A stretch of DNA of 64,000 nt from Echiichthys vipera (GCA_963691815.1 OY829661.1:4705001-4769000), one strand, 5' to 3'. Shown: positions 47,916 to 60,400, numbered from the stretch's first letter. Numbers and translations are program-made. The notes: a model not told the origin generated them from the sequence alone.

Positions 47916-49269
47916 GAGGGGAACTGGGAAGTGTAGTGCAGGCTGTGGGGGCAGTTGGAGGGCAGGGGTGTAGGGTTGCAGATATGTTTGTGCAGGCTCC
48001 GGAAATGACCAGCTGTAAAGTAGAAAACTCAATAATGTTGATTACAAATGTAAAGGGGGAAACACCTGTCGATTTAGGTTCCACAGATAATTATGTGAAA
48101 AGTACAGTAGCTAGTGCAAAGCTAAGCTTATCTTAGCTTAAGCATAAAGACTGGGGAAGGGGAGCACTCTCCAAATGGAACAAACTTTATACAATACATA
48201 ACTAAAGCCCATCTAAAGCTCATACAATAGAGTAACACAATAAATCTTGTTTCTTTTTAAAAAAAAAAACTAAACAGGATAATGATCATATAACCCCCCA
48301 GTTTTTAACACTTTTACATATTTTTGAACGGATTAAACATTTTTGGGCCATTATGACAAATTAGCTTCAAAGTCTGGTGCACTTCAAACCAGCTCGACTT
48401 GTAACTAGGCACAGTGTGCAGATGGACTATAGCAGCACTTTTTACCATGAAAAACCTAAAACTTCACAACCAGACGTGCTCCAGCAGGAACGTGATCTGA
48501 TATTACAACAACAGACGTCACTGCACAGCTTCATGTAGCTTTCTTGCAAATGTTCTTAATTTGCCACAATTTATGTGTGTGTAGTTTTTGGTTAAGAAGT
48601 GCTGCTATATCATTATTCCACAGTCATTCCACTGCTACACGTAGCTACATGGGGGTCATCCCTTTTTTCCCTATGTTCCCAGGTCACATAAGCCTCTGCC
48701 TTCATTGATATAATTCAGCATTTTGTTAAGGTAAGAGGTTACGGTTAGGGTCAGGATTAGGGGGGAGTGTTAGGGTCTACATAGGCCTATTTGCCGGGGA
48801 ATTCAGCACTGATTGTGGAAAAAAAAAACAGAACATCGGTACGCTCCTGCTACATGCTAACATCAGGGAAAAGTGTAATCTTGGTTGCTAGCGTTTTCTC
48901 CTTGATTTCGGATCACATACCAACATTTTCATTTGTGAAGGTTTTGGTTTAGAAGCTTTTATTGGACATTTTCAGTGTTGCTATACTCTGCTATACTCTA
49001 ACCATCTGTTGAACTGTGTTGAAGCCACAGTGCTGACGCCGGCGCAGTATGCCCTGTGTTGACACTTCCAATGGGTGTTAACTAGCATCTACCTATTTTG
49101 TCTGCGGTTCAGTTCCAACCAGAGCCCTTCACTGCACGTTATACCTGTATTTCCCCTTGTTTCCTGTCTGCCTTGATTCTATAAAACAGTGTATAGTCTA
49201 CACATACATACAGCAGAATGCAAAGCTGCATTATCAATTGATGGCCACTGGGGGTGAAAAAACATTCAA

Positions 49270-49600
49270 AACAAAGTGACAGATACACAACTATCAGTTA
49301 CATTTGCCTGTTCACGCTTAGCAATAAGCGTAATGCTCTCTGAACACCCTAGTTGTATACCTGTGAATGTGCTCGAGGTGAAAGAGGGCACAGGTCTGTC
49401 AGTGATTGAAGTACAGTATGTGTCAGCAGGCCTCCGTGTGTGTAGGTTTTTGTGTGTGAGCCACTGTGCCGTGCTGCAAATTGCATCTGTTCCTAATTAC
49501 AGAGTGCTAATGAAAGCCTGTACTCCTGGTGGGCCTACTGAGGACCAGCCTGGCACCTTGCCTCTGCCACTCAGAGGAGGGAGGAGAGTGACGACGCACA
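49270..49600. promoter_or_regulatory. Candidate conserved non-coding block
   Basis: A repeat-free stretch with TGCAAATTGCATCTGTTCC (near-palindromic TGCAAATTGCA), CCTAATTACAGAGTGCTAAT and a GC-rich 3' part. The 111-residue open frame has no recognisable domain. Confidence 0.35.
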
Positions 49601-50049
49601 CGGAGTCATAAACAAAACGGAATACATACCGTACATACTGAAGACTGATGAAGACAGAGAGGTGATGGGCAGCAGCTTATCGTGGGATCATGGAAGGACA
49701 GCTGCTGTACTCTCCACACTGCAGTCCTCTGGTTGGCATTGAACAGCTTGTCTTCATTATCCCAGGCAGCATTAGAACTTAGAAATAGATCAGTCTTCAG
49801 AGTGCCGTTGACAACAGCCATTCGTGTTCCAGCTGTCTCTACTGGAGGTATATAATGTTAGACTACCTCTCTTCATTCTAAAAGCTTTCCAATTGCCAAA
49901 CCACCAAGGCTTTTATTGTGAAGCACTGATGTGACACTGAGTGGTGTTGTTGCCGGCTGCGTGCTGCCCAGGTTAAGAACACAGACCCTTTCTCATTCTG
50001 GATATCACACCCAGTGGCCACTTTATTAGGTACACCACTTTCGTATCTT

Positions 50050-50662
50050 TACCAAGCCCCCACCACGGAGACTTCCTGGTTGATCAGGAAGTGCCAAAGA
50101 CTGCAGTTCTCTGAGTGGTTTCATAACAGAGCAGTTTCTCATCGACCCCCATGTTAAACAGGCCGTTTTCACAGCATCATTAAACCTGTTTAAGGCCTGG
50201 GACAAAAAAACATTCTAGTCTGTATGTTTAGGTCATATCTCCATGACAACACTGAGGGGGGTGGATTTTTTTGTACCAGGCTAGTTTTTATTTTATCCGA
50301 GGTTAAAGTTTATGAATAATTAGGGGCGTGGCCTCTTGAGTGACAGTTAGCCTCTGGCCCTGACTTCTCCTCAGTGGCTAGTTGTCAGGATTAGCATCAC
50401 TAGCATGCTAACTCCGTCATCTTGACCTGGACCACAGTTATTTGTGTGGTGGTGTTTCCATAAGTGACAAGATGGTTTGCTCTTGGATCGACTGTGCAAA
50501 CAGATGGTTTAGGAACACACTGTGTAAATGTTAGCTCTGTTTTGCTAATTAAAATAGCCGTACTTGCCTCATGACTTGCAATTCAGCCTGCTATCTATGA
50601 CACTAGATGCTAATCTGGAGCAGCGGGAGGATTTGGGCCGTGAGGGTCGGTGTTTTACAGTC
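50050..50662 (+). mobile_element. Dispersed repeat (ACCAAGCCCCCACCAC family), copy 2
   Basis: Same start and core as 24804-25110, with an extra segment CATGTTAAACAGGCCG to GTTTAAGGCCTGGGA that copy 1 lacks and copy 3 has. It ends at TTTTACAGTCTATG. This is the longest copy here. Confidence 0.78.
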
Positions 50663-50961
50663 TATGAGCATGGGACTGTGTTAAATATCAGTTTAAATCA
50701 GAGATCATAACACTACACTTCAATCCCGGAGACAATGTTTTTTTCTCTAGAGACCCGGCAGTATCTGTTACATTAGTGCAAAAACACACAATAAATAACT
50801 GCAGTGTAAACAAACAGTGTCAATACAGTATCTAATAAGTGTTATTTATGAACAGAGACTCCTCATCTCTGCACATGTAGTTCAGGAGTTACAGACTCAA
50901 TATTATATATGGTTATAAATTTGAAAAATCAAATTATCATTTCTACATTTCCAAATAAGTT

Positions 50962-50983
50962 GGGGGGGGGGGGGGGGGGGGGG
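50962..50983 (+). repeat. Poly-G tract of 22
   Basis: Uninterrupted G run in AT-rich surroundings. Length in the assembly may be unreliable. Confidence 0.97.
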
Positions 50984-51399
50984 CAGATTGTCCATGCAAA
51001 CCTATTGCTATAAGCATTCTAACTCCTAAACTGTGTTTTGTTTTCCCACACATGAAATACATCAATCAATCTATTTATTTATTTGTCACTTAAAATCGTA
51101 TCAAATTCAATTCTACTAAAATGTAATCTTGTCAGTTCCTTCCATTCATGCACTAAAACAGTAATAATAATCCTAATACATATTGTAACAGACTGGAGTG
51201 ACTGTTGTTCCTGGTAAAATGTGAGTGTCACTGTTTGAGTGAATCACTGAGGTGTCCCACAGGTCAGCGAAGTCACATGTTGATTTTTGAGATGCTGTGA
51301 AGCCTGTAGTTGGCTGAGAGCTAAACAGGGGCAGCCGTGAAAATAGCAGGAGATGAGAGACGGAAAAATAAGCTAGGAGCTGGAGTGTGAAGAGGGTTT

Positions 51400-51680
51400 T
51401 TCTTGTTCTGTCTTGGCGTTGGCTACGGCCCACAGTAGCCCGTGTTCAGTCAGAAATAAAGCTGCACCAAACTGGATAAGGTTTTACCGTCTGCTCATGG
51501 AGGCATGCTACAATATATATGTAGGGGAAGTCTTAGGCAGTTTCCTCATTGAGGATCCGAGTGTCCTGAGGGTAGGAGCTCCTCCTGAGCCTGTATCTGG
51601 TATTCTTCCAGACCTCAACAGAGAGAAAAGGCTGTTACCAGGGTGGTTTGGATCTTTAATGATTCTCCTTTAGCCTTCTT
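51400..51680. promoter_or_regulatory. Candidate conserved non-coding block
   Basis: Repeat-free with balanced composition. An 86-codon open frame crosses it but shows no domain and no splice structure, so I do not call a gene. Confidence 0.3.
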
Positions 51681-51959
51681 GCGGTGCCTGCTGTAAATAT
51701 CCTTTAGGCAGTATGTTGTAAATATTTACAGCACCTGAAAGCAAACAGGGGTTGGAAAAAAATGGGCCATACGCCCACTGCCTCACCCCAAGCCTGTGAT
51801 ACAGCATCAGTAAGTGAGTCAGAGGCCCTGCATACAGTATGTGAGCACATATATGCTTGTGTGACTTGTGCACTAAAACTTTACTGTATAGTGGTTTCTG
51901 CTTGCTGCTCGTTGCCTGTGTTCATCCTCTCCCTCATTTTCGTCTCCTTCCTTTAATTA

Positions 51960-52310
51960 CTAAATTATGAGAACTATCTGGAAGGTTTGCTGTGGGAGGT
52001 GGGGTGTAAAACTCAAGCAGGGACCCTCAATGTTGCTAATTCATTTACAGATTTAATTAGATGGATGGAGCCCTTGCCGTTATTAAAACAGAGAGGGAGA
52101 AATGTTGCCAGCACTACAGGACTTTTTAATTACAACTCCACATCCCACTTGCTGACGTCTGGGGAACCAGTTAATTAAAATCCTCATTATTTTACTTTTA
52201 ATTAGTTCCCCCCTCTTTTGTTTCCTTGCGCCATATGGCAATGTTCCGTGGTCAAATCAACTTAATTGAGCTAATTAAGTTGATCAGTTTAATTATTCAA
52301 AGTACTCTGA
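51960..52310. promoter_or_regulatory. Strongest candidate enhancer: homeodomain-site-rich block
   Basis: About 350 bp with at least six TAATTA/TTAATT cores (for example GATTTAATTAGATGGATGG, CAGTTAATTAAAATCC, CTTTTAATTAGTTCCC), a CCATATGG box and a palindrome at 52258-52282. This density and the absence of repeats are typical of deeply conserved developmental enhancers. Conservation itself is untested. Confidence 0.45.
52258..52282. repeat. Perfect inverted repeat with homeodomain cores
   Basis: Arms CAACTTAATT and AATTAAGTTG around GAGCT. The two ATTA-type cores are in mirror arrangement, as bound by homeodomain dimers. Confidence 0.8.
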
Positions 52311-52684
52311 TTGGATGAAATTACTACCCCATCCCCCTTCTCACCTACCAAAAACATCCCTGCTTCAAACTCTCAAGTTCACAGCATATCCATGTCATAT
52401 CATTGTGACTGATGAGTGGTTAAAGCTCAAATCTTTTATTAAATCAGCCGCAATGTCCGTTCCTCAAACACAATTTTCAAATGACACAAAAGAGAAGAGT
52501 TTGCTTTAAAGCTTATGAATCCAGGGGCCTCCATTATCCTCTGACCTTCAGCAGGGGTGGGGGAGAGGGCAACACTAATAGTTATAAGATGTTTCCCATT
52601 TCAGCAAAGGGCCCAACTGCAGAGCTCATGTCTGAGGACACCAGGTCTGAGACCCAGTGAGAAGAGTGTATGCACCCCCCCCCT

Positions 52685-52685
<1 letters not shown>

Positions 52686-52779
<94 letters not shown>
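52686..52779. repeat. CA microsatellite, about 94 bp
   Basis: Uninterrupted CA run. Confidence 0.98.
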
Positions 52780-52780
<1 letters not shown>

Positions 52781-52799
52781 CTTTATTTGAAAGTGTTGA

Positions 52800-54440
52800 C
52801 AGGACTTTATCAAAGATTCTCTGTACAGAAACAAAGTGGTATACTCCTAGTAGGTGCAGCTTTGTTTGAAAGTGTAGTGAACGTCATCAAAAGTTGCTGA
52901 ATATGTGCATAATGTATTTATATTTTCTCTTGCTAACATGACAGTCACACAGCTAACAGTTAGCATTACAAAACTTATCTCTTTGAGGCGTTCGTGAACG
53001 TTTGATGACGTTACCGTGGCAGCTCTGTTCCCAGATCACGCAAGAGTTTGTCGCTGAGACAGAAACAGGTCTCAAACTAATTTTCTCCCGATCTGTCCAT
53101 CTGAAAAATGGAGTTGGACCTCCCTCTGAAGTAAAATCCAGAGCTGTAGACTCACCACGTCATAATCCTGCTGTCAAGTAGTGATGTAACGCCCTTTCAA
53201 CATATGATTTCCGGGTCCAAGCCTTGTATTTCTCCAATGCAGCAGTGCCATGCTCCCCGTTGTATGAACAGATCTGAGTTTTTTTTTTAAATAATGTAAT
53301 TATCATTTTACCTCTTTCTTATCAATGAAAAAGATGTCTAACTGATCTTGTTCGGCCGTTGTTGTATGTTTTGTTTCAACGGAGCGTTTGGACTCAGAAA
53401 TCGTATTTTGAAAGGGTGTTACGTCAGACTGAACAGCCGGATACTATAGGTCCATTCCATTTAAAAGGATCCTCCTACTCAGGTTGAGAATTGTCTTTTG
53501 CAGTATCCCACAATACATTACAGAGCTGTTTTAGGTTGTATTCAGGCGTTCCTTCTTAGCACGGGAATTGTCAGGTGACACATTTATCAGGTGTTTTATT
53601 CTAGGTCATGAAGGAAAACATCATATGAAGCGGACCAATGAAAAAGTCACTGCAGGATATGAGGTGTGCAGCTGTTTCTACATGTGTGAAACTCAAAAGA
53701 TATTACGCATGGATGTGGAGGATTTGGACCAGTTTAAATGCACCTTTGACAGAGTACAGACGAATGAACCTGCCTCAATAACAAACTGCAAACAAGTGAA
53801 GACTGCGGAAGGAGACTGGAGAGGCAGAAATGAGCGAAACGAAGGAACCATCACTTAACAATATTTACATCATTACAGACAGCAGGCAGCTCACTATTGC
53901 CATCTGGAAAATAGTACCAGAGCATTAAAACATGTACCAGCTGCTTTAAAGTCTTCTTCTTCCCCACAGGCGGTCAGGCTGATTAATAGTACACACAGAC
54001 CAAAACATGCTATACATGCACCCTGCACAACAACAACTCTATCCCTGCAGGTTCGAAATCTACAATTAATGTGGACTACCAAAAATAAATCTGACTAATT
54101 AATTTACTGTATCCAAGCAGAGTGGGAAAGATCAATGAATCAGTTGAGCTCATAAATAAATAAAGTAGCTGTAGCAATTAACGCAGTATAAATCAGGGAA
54201 TCTAAGCACACTCACTTGCTAGTTTGTAAGTTACACCGAGCTAAAACTAAGGCAGTCTATCAGGTCTTTCTCACACGCCCATTTTGACATGAGTAAGAAA
54301 AGCACAGGTGAAAACAATGGCTGATTTCCCTTCAGTGCCTCTTTCACACAGGGATTCATGCTGGCATTACGGATCCAAAATAGGCCGAACACAACACCAT
54401 CGGCGTCTAGTGTGTGGGCATAGTCCCGCTATGCCGCTTG
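52800..54440. other. Intergenic, nothing recognised
   Basis: No repeat match within the window and no coding signal. A 96-codon open frame at 53568-53858 begins MSGDTFIRCF and resembles no family I know. Confidence 0.4.
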
Positions 54441-54444
54441 TCCC

Positions 54445-55675
54445 GTACACACCATAGACTGTTATAAATGGACGTAGCATACCCGTCGAGGTCCGTTTTC
54501 TTAACTTGATCAAATCGTCCTCGCCTCTGGGAGTCGCCATCTTGTCAGACTTTGACACCGCCTCATTTCCTCTTTACAAAAAAGGGCATGTATGTGACGT
54601 TGGGGGGAGGGAGATACGTCCATCTGGCTGACATTTACCTCAGAGGAGAAGTGAGGGCCAGAGGCTAGCTGTCACTCAAGAGGCCGCGCCCCTAATTATT
54701 CATAAACTTTAATCTCCAATAAAATAAAAACTAGCCTGGTCCAAAAAAATCACCCCCCTCAGTGTTGTCATGGAGATATGAACTAAACATACAGACTAGA
54801 ATGTTTTTTTGCATGTCACTAATTTAACTTCTTCCCCGGAGTTGTTTGTGCTTTGTCGTCTCGCAGGTCTCTGCTGATCGTGGTGGTGCTTGCTGCCGTG
54901 GTCCTACATGACGCTTCCTGCTGCTATTATCACTGTTACTCATATATACTATCACTAGTTTAATAAACTATAAAATGTGTAGCTGTATCATAGCTGCTAT
55001 TGCCACTACTCATCATTGATCATGTTTGCCACCATAATTATTATCATTTTCATATTCTGTCACCTTAGCTGTGCTTGTTTCTACTATTCTGTTGTATTAA
55101 CTGTCTTAACATATAAGTCATATTCACATCACTATAGATATTAATATAGTTACTGTTAGGCTTTGCTTGCTTGCATCTCTGTCTTTGTGTCTGTCTTTGT
55201 CTCTCTCTGTCCATCTGTGTGTCTTTTCTCTCTTTCTCTCTTCTTTTCTTCCTCCCCAACCGGTGCAGACAGATGTCCGTCCTCTACAGAACTGGGTCTG
55301 TCTGACGTTCCTGCCTGTTATAGGGAAGGTTTTCGTTGCCACCGTACTCTACGGGGGAATTGTTGGGTCTATGTAAATCATAAATAAGTCATTGAGTGGG
55401 GTCTTTAACTACTTTGTAAAGTGTCCTGAGATCACTTTTGTTGTGATTCGACACTGTAAATAAAATTGAATTGAATTGAATTGAATTGAATTTTTGTACC
55501 AGGCCTTAAACAGGTTTAATGATGCTGTGAAAACAGCCTATTTAACATGGGGGTCAATGAGAAACTGCTCTGTTATGGAACATGCTCCTAGTGGACACTC
55601 AGAGAACTGCAGTTTTTGGAGCTTCCTGTTTGGATCAACCAGGAAGTCACTGTGGTGGGGGCTTGGTACCCTCAG
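54445..55675 (-). mobile_element. Dispersed repeat (ACCAAGCCCCCACCAC family), copy 3, split by a LINE end
   Basis: Minus-strand copy. Its two parts (about 54445-54815 and 55494-55675) align in order with copy 2 once the insert is removed. It ends GTGGTGGGGGCTTGGTACC on the plus strand. Confidence 0.8.
54816..55493 (+). mobile_element. LINE 3' end inserted in the repeat
   Basis: Ends AAGTGTCCTGAGATCACTTT, TGTTGTGATTC, AATAAAATTGAATTGAAT with four to five TTGAA-type units, the 3' hallmark of an abundant fish non-LTR retrotransposon. Flanked by TTTTTG on both sides as target duplication. A pyrimidine-rich tract near 55190-55255 and a short peptide-like stretch (QNWVCLTFLPVIGKVFVATV) precede the end. 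No intact reverse transcriptase. Confidence 0.75.
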
Positions 55676-55799
55676 AAATCGATTCAGCTCTGTTTGTACC
55701 TCTGCTCCTGACTTGAAAAACTCTGTCCCCCTCATTTCGTGTCCGTACCTTTAATACAGCACCAGTGTTTCCCCTAGGATGGAGTTTAGCAGCAGAGGT

Positions 55800-56540
55800 G
55801 AAAAAAAAAAAAAGTGAGCCTTCAAAGTGCGCCCTGCCGGGTAGGGCTCTTAGACCCTATACAGTACTTTGGATCACAGTTACTCATCTGGAAATTAAAA
55901 GTAGTTGTGAGTGACCTGTATCACCCAGTGTTCATTTATACAGCCATATTTATACAGCCATTTTGAATTTAGCCTTAGTTTTTTAGATGGAAATGCAAAT
56001 GACATTAACACACTCTGATTTGAGTCTGGTTTTATCAATATAAATATATTAAATGCATTCAATGTCTGGTTAACATATTAAGACATAATATAGGCAAAAT
56101 ACTTATATTTATGTGCATTGTTGCTCTTTTCTTTAACCAAAACATATTATTGATCAAATAAATGAAAGGTGTCTTCTTGAACAAAACAATAAAGTCCCTA
56201 CATCCTCAATTTTCTGTATCAAGTACTTTGGACTGGAAAACATTACTTAGGAGAACTAGAAAACATATTGGTTGAACTTATTTTATCACGTTAGCGCAAC
56301 ATCATATTTTTTTCTCAACCTCTATTGCCAAGATACTTGAGTTTAAGCAAACTAATGTTTACAAAGACTACAAGAATTGGCCAGTCAAACACATTAATTA
56401 TTATATTAACACATGAAAAATAGCTGAGCAGACAATTCAACAAGGATTTTTATTAAAACCTCATCAAGTCAAACTTTAACCAGCCTTGCTTCAAAAGACC
56501 TTCATTGGGACATGTAAAAAAAACAAACAACCTTTACACC
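55800..56540. other. AT-rich intergenic, nothing recognised
   Basis: A 13-A run at about 55801, and otherwise AT-rich DNA with no open frame or repeat that I can name. Confidence 0.5.
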
Positions 56541-56546
56541 CTCTAA

Positions 56547-57366
56547 CCGTGCATTCACACCAAATGCAATGGAGGGGATTCAATCGCCCGTAGAGCCAGT
56601 ATCGCATCGCTTGCTCACATTTGTCACATTTTCGATCGTTGCTTCATCGCTTCAATCACAGGTAGCAGCTGAGGCGGCTAGCTAACTGAAGCTAACCCCC
56701 GGCTCAGCCTACTCTGCTGTTGTGCTAAATGGGACGTTATGCTCGTTCTAACCAGGGATCTGAATGCTTTTAAAAAGAACAGGAATGAGCTCTCTGATGA
56801 AGTGTGTGGCTCTTTAAAGAGCTGTTGTGTTAAAGTGAGATCAGGCCCTCAGTGATTTAACCTCTGTAGCCGTACAGGTGCTGCCCGGTCTCTGGTAGAT
56901 CAGACGGGGATACACTTTACTCTGCACTGACCGCTTTCTTCTTCTTCTGGATTTCTGGCAGACTCGATGCCTAAAGGCACGTTGCTGCCATCCATAGTTC
57001 AGAGTTATATCCATTATATTATATCCATAGGAACAGTCTGGTTTCCCCCAAGGACTGCAACAATGGCGGCTTTGGAGAACCCGGTGAGCCCCTGGATGTT
57101 TCATGGAGAACTTCAATGACGCTTACCGCAATCTCAACGCTGATTGGCTGTCGTGGCACAGCTTCATGCGACATCGCTTGAAAAGTTAAAATTTTTCAAC
57201 TTCAAGCGACAGAAACGATGAGGCGATGGACGCTTCATCGCATCGCTGTTATCGCTCGGAACGCGTCGCCCGAAGCGACATCGTGCGTCATTGCGTCATT
57301 TACATTGATTTTGAATGGCAGCTTGGCGCTTTCATCACCTCCATCACTTTTGACGTGAATGCATGG
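56547..57366. mobile_element. Harbinger-like MITE, 820 bp
   Basis: TAA duplicated at 56544-56546 and 57367-57369. The ends CCGTGCATTCACACCAAA and, on the other strand, CCATGCATTCACGTCAAAAG are inverted repeats. A 3-bp TAA target and CpG-rich subterminal GCGAC/GTCGC words fit PIF/Harbinger-type elements. It has no transposase; the 91-codon minus-strand frame has no domain. Confidence 0.72.
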
Positions 57367-58307
57367 TAACACCCCTTTGCTTTCAGAAACTGAAATTACA
57401 ATGTTCTACACATAAATTATAATATAATACATATAGGAAGAGCACCCTTCTACTGGGGAAAAACAATAACTCTCTCAATTAAACAGAGTGAATGTTCACA
57501 GCTGCTGCAGTAAAGGCTAACCCTCATTTCTGAAAATGAACTAAACATGAAATATCACAGGTTATGTTGACGGACCATTTGATACAGAGAGACATTAGAC
57601 AATCAATGCACATTGCCTACAGATGAACTAACTTTGCTGAAATAATTTTCAATGTACTTACTTGGAAGATTTCGGCTCCGAGGAAAAACACTGCAGACAC
57701 ACACGTGTTGGTTGAAATCTCCCCCGTAACTTATTTTTCTCAAGTTATCTGAACGACTTATTATGGGTTTTTAATGAGTTTCCGCACTTTTTTCAAGTTG
57801 AAGTTGAACTCCTCTTACTTTGTTGGAATGGGAAATGAGTTGTCTCAGTGTATATGTTAGAGTCAGATCACTGGATGTCATTTTACAGAGCAAACTAATG
57901 AAAAACAGAATGCACTGGACTTGTACCAGTGTAACTGTTGATAAAATAACTGAGGTTTATGCTGTTTCTTTAATGAAGGTAATGTAGCCCAACTAACAGA
58001 TAATAACTGTCCCAGGGAATCGGTATATCTTCTGTAATGAAACCTTTCGTGCCTCATTCACGTGATCCAATCATGATTGCATTTGCTGTTCTGTTACTGT
58101 GTGATACTCAAAGGAAACTGCAGGAGAGTTTTCCCTTCAGTGAAGATGATGATATCTGTGATCAGCAGACTCACCCTGTCCTAACAGAACGGGACACGAG
58201 CGAGCATCAGCCATAAAAATGAGTTTGGGTACATTGTTTTTGATTTTCACGCACGCTGAAAGCACCGCCATGGATGAAGAACAACTAATCCATGGAGCTG
58301 AAATGAT

Positions 58308-58682
58308 TCATTTATTCATTCATCTTCAACCGCTTGTCCCTGTCGGGGTCGCGGGGGGAGCTGGAGCCGATCCCAGCTGACATCGGGCGTGAGGCGGGGT
58401 CCACCCTGGACAGGACGCCAGTCTATCGCAGGGCACATAACACAAACAGAGACAGACAACCATTCACACCTACGGGTGATTTAGAGTCATCAATGAACCG
58501 AACACCTAACACGTGCATGTCTTTGGACTGTGGGAGGAAACCGGAGAACCCAGAGAAAACCCACGCAGACACAGGGAGAACATGCAAACTCCACACAGAA
58601 GGGCCCCAGCCGGGATTCAAACCAGGAACCTTCTTGCTGTTAGGCAACAGTGCTAACCACTACAGCACCATGTCACCAGTGA
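58308..58682 (-). mobile_element. tRNA-headed SINE with intact target duplication
   Basis: Minus-strand copy of the family at 30421. A 12-bp direct repeat AGCTGAAATGAT flanks it (58296-58307 and 58683-58694), which shows retroposition. The head lies at the right end (tRNA-like, GTGGTTAGCACTGTT on the minus strand) and the tail at the left. The 119-codon open frame is incidental. Confidence 0.88.
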
Positions 58683-58787
58683 AGCTGAAATGATGAATTA
58701 TCTAAAGAAGACCTACTTATTTTACTACAAAACCTGAATAAATGTGTTGTTGTAGCTCAACAGGCTGTTACTGTCTGTGTGTGCCTG

Positions 58788-58790
<3 letters not shown>

Positions 58791-58831
<41 letters not shown>
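58791..58831. repeat. TG microsatellite
   Basis: About 20 TG units. Confidence 0.97.
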
Positions 58832-58832
<1 letters not shown>

Positions 58833-58849
58833 ACGGTGGCCGCCACAGT

Positions 58850-59570
58850 GCACGAGACATATACCTGTTATCTATGAATAAATGTCTCGATAGTCTGACG
58901 CTCGCATGCTCAGGAGACAAGGACGAAGACCAATCTCTCACTGAAAAAGAATGAAGAACCTTAACCTAAGCTAAAAGCAACCATCGCTGTCCAATGCTCG
59001 GGGTAGAGTTCTGTTCACAAGATATCATAAACATTTTTGTGCAGAACTTTTTGTAAGTTTTCCTATGAGTCTGTTCTTGAGTTGCAGTTGCAGGACTTAA
59101 TAAGAAAAGGCCAGACTTTTTCTCACACAACTCCACAACCTTTTGTTGATCTGTTTCTGACATGGCTCTCATCAGTCGGAGTTGATTTGCCCCGTCTTTG
59201 AACTCTGGCATCAGCAACATGCACCAGTGACATTGACTTGACCAGTGTACTGATCTGTTCCACTTCAGACAAGTTTCTGTGATAACACTTTAATACATTT
59301 CACATATACCAACAGAATGGTCTGTGGCTTCAGTGAGCTGTGGTCAACTTACAGCGTTCACTTAACATTCAGCATGAGGCCCTTAAAGACCTCTGGATTG
59401 ACAAAAAGCTTTCAAATTTCACAGTGATAATCTTGTGGGCCGACTCACATAAAAAGTAACAGATATAAAAACACTTTTCCCATATTTTGTAGGAAAAGTG
59501 TACACGATGGTACATGATGCTCAGGGTCTCTGCAATCTACTGTTTTTCGTGTTTGTCTCCTTAAGCTGCT
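58850..59570. other. Intergenic, nothing recognised
   Basis: An 84-codon minus-strand open frame (58966-59220) has no known domain and no visible exon structure. No repeat recognised. Confidence 0.4.
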
Positions 59571-59572
59571 AC

Positions 59573-59573
<1 letters not shown>

Positions 59574-59620
<47 letters not shown>
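59574..59620. repeat. TG microsatellite
   Basis: About 23 TG units. Confidence 0.97.
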
Positions 59621-59624
<4 letters not shown>

Positions 59625-59689
59625 TTGGTGTGTAAGCTTGTCGTTTTAAATGTGTCTTTTAAAGGTCGAGTCTATTCAATTTGATGCTT

Positions 59690-59800
59690 TTAATGTTAAA
59701 TTATTTCTGCACTTTTAGGGATTGTACTGTAAATTTTGTTGTACTGGTACAATGACAATAAAGACAATTCAATCTAATTCAATTCAATTCAATTCACAAG
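59690..59800 (+). mobile_element. Retroelement 3' tail
   Basis: GTACAATGACAATAAAGACA followed by repeated AATTCAATTC units is the 3' end of a LINE- or SINE-like retroelement, truncated on its 5' side. Confidence 0.6.
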
Positions 59801-60215
59801 GGTTGTTTGGACACTTTTTGGTGATTACGGTGATTTATAGACATGCATCCTCTTCAATCCTTAAATCTCTAGTCTCAGTGTATCACTCCACCTTGAGATT
59901 TATAAATAGTAATGTCTATGGTACACATCATCGTATTTTATATGACAGGGTTGGATGTTCTTCTCTCCAGGATGAGCAAGATGGCAAACTCACTGGTATC
60001 TCTTTGTCTATAAGAACCTTGTTGGAAAACCACCGTCTTACCTTACAGAACTACTCTGTCATTCACAGAGACATTATCAGACCTGCTTTTAGTTTTTGTG
60101 CACCTGACCGGTGGAATAAAATACAAAAAATTCTTAAAATCGACTCACTTGTGCCTTTTGAACATCTTAGAAATATTATTTTGGACCGCCAAACTTATAC
60201 TTGTAAGTGCTTTAG
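59800..60215 (+). pseudogene. LINE reverse-transcriptase C-terminal fragment
   Basis: The open frame reads LKSLVSVYHSTLRFINSNVY, THHRILYDRVGCSSL and, later, APDRWNKIQ and SLVPFEHLRNI. This order (YHSALRFI, THHCILYEKVGW, WNxLP-like) is the C-terminal region of fish non-LTR retrotransposon reverse transcriptases. It is a 5'-truncated fossil, not a host gene, though the frame stays open for 236 codons from 59722 to 60432. Confidence 0.82.
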
Positions 60216-60400
60216 AAGAAGAAGAAGTCCTTTTTTAATCCCGCAAGGGATTTTTTCACATGCACAAACAGGACCTATTTATATGCAATTAATGGAGAGA
60301 TGTCAGAGCGAGGGGGCTGCCAATGGATCAGCGCCACGAGCAGTTTTGGGTTTGGTGCCTTGCTCAACAGCACCTCAGCAGTGTCCAGGAGATGAACTGT
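60215..60400 (+). repeat. Common fish dispersed repeat
   Basis: AGAGATGTCAGAGCGAGGGG, GCTGCCAATGGATCAGCGCC and TTGGTGCCTTGCTCAACAGC make up a repeat widespread in fish genomes and adjoining the LINE fragment. Class unclear. Confidence 0.55.

Noticed and set aside
49276..49611. 111-codon plus-strand open frame as an exon
   Set aside because: No domain and no convincing acceptor/donor pair in frame; the region looks regulatory rather than coding.
58334..58693. 119-codon open frame as a gene
   Set aside because: Lies entirely in a SINE with flanking target duplication.
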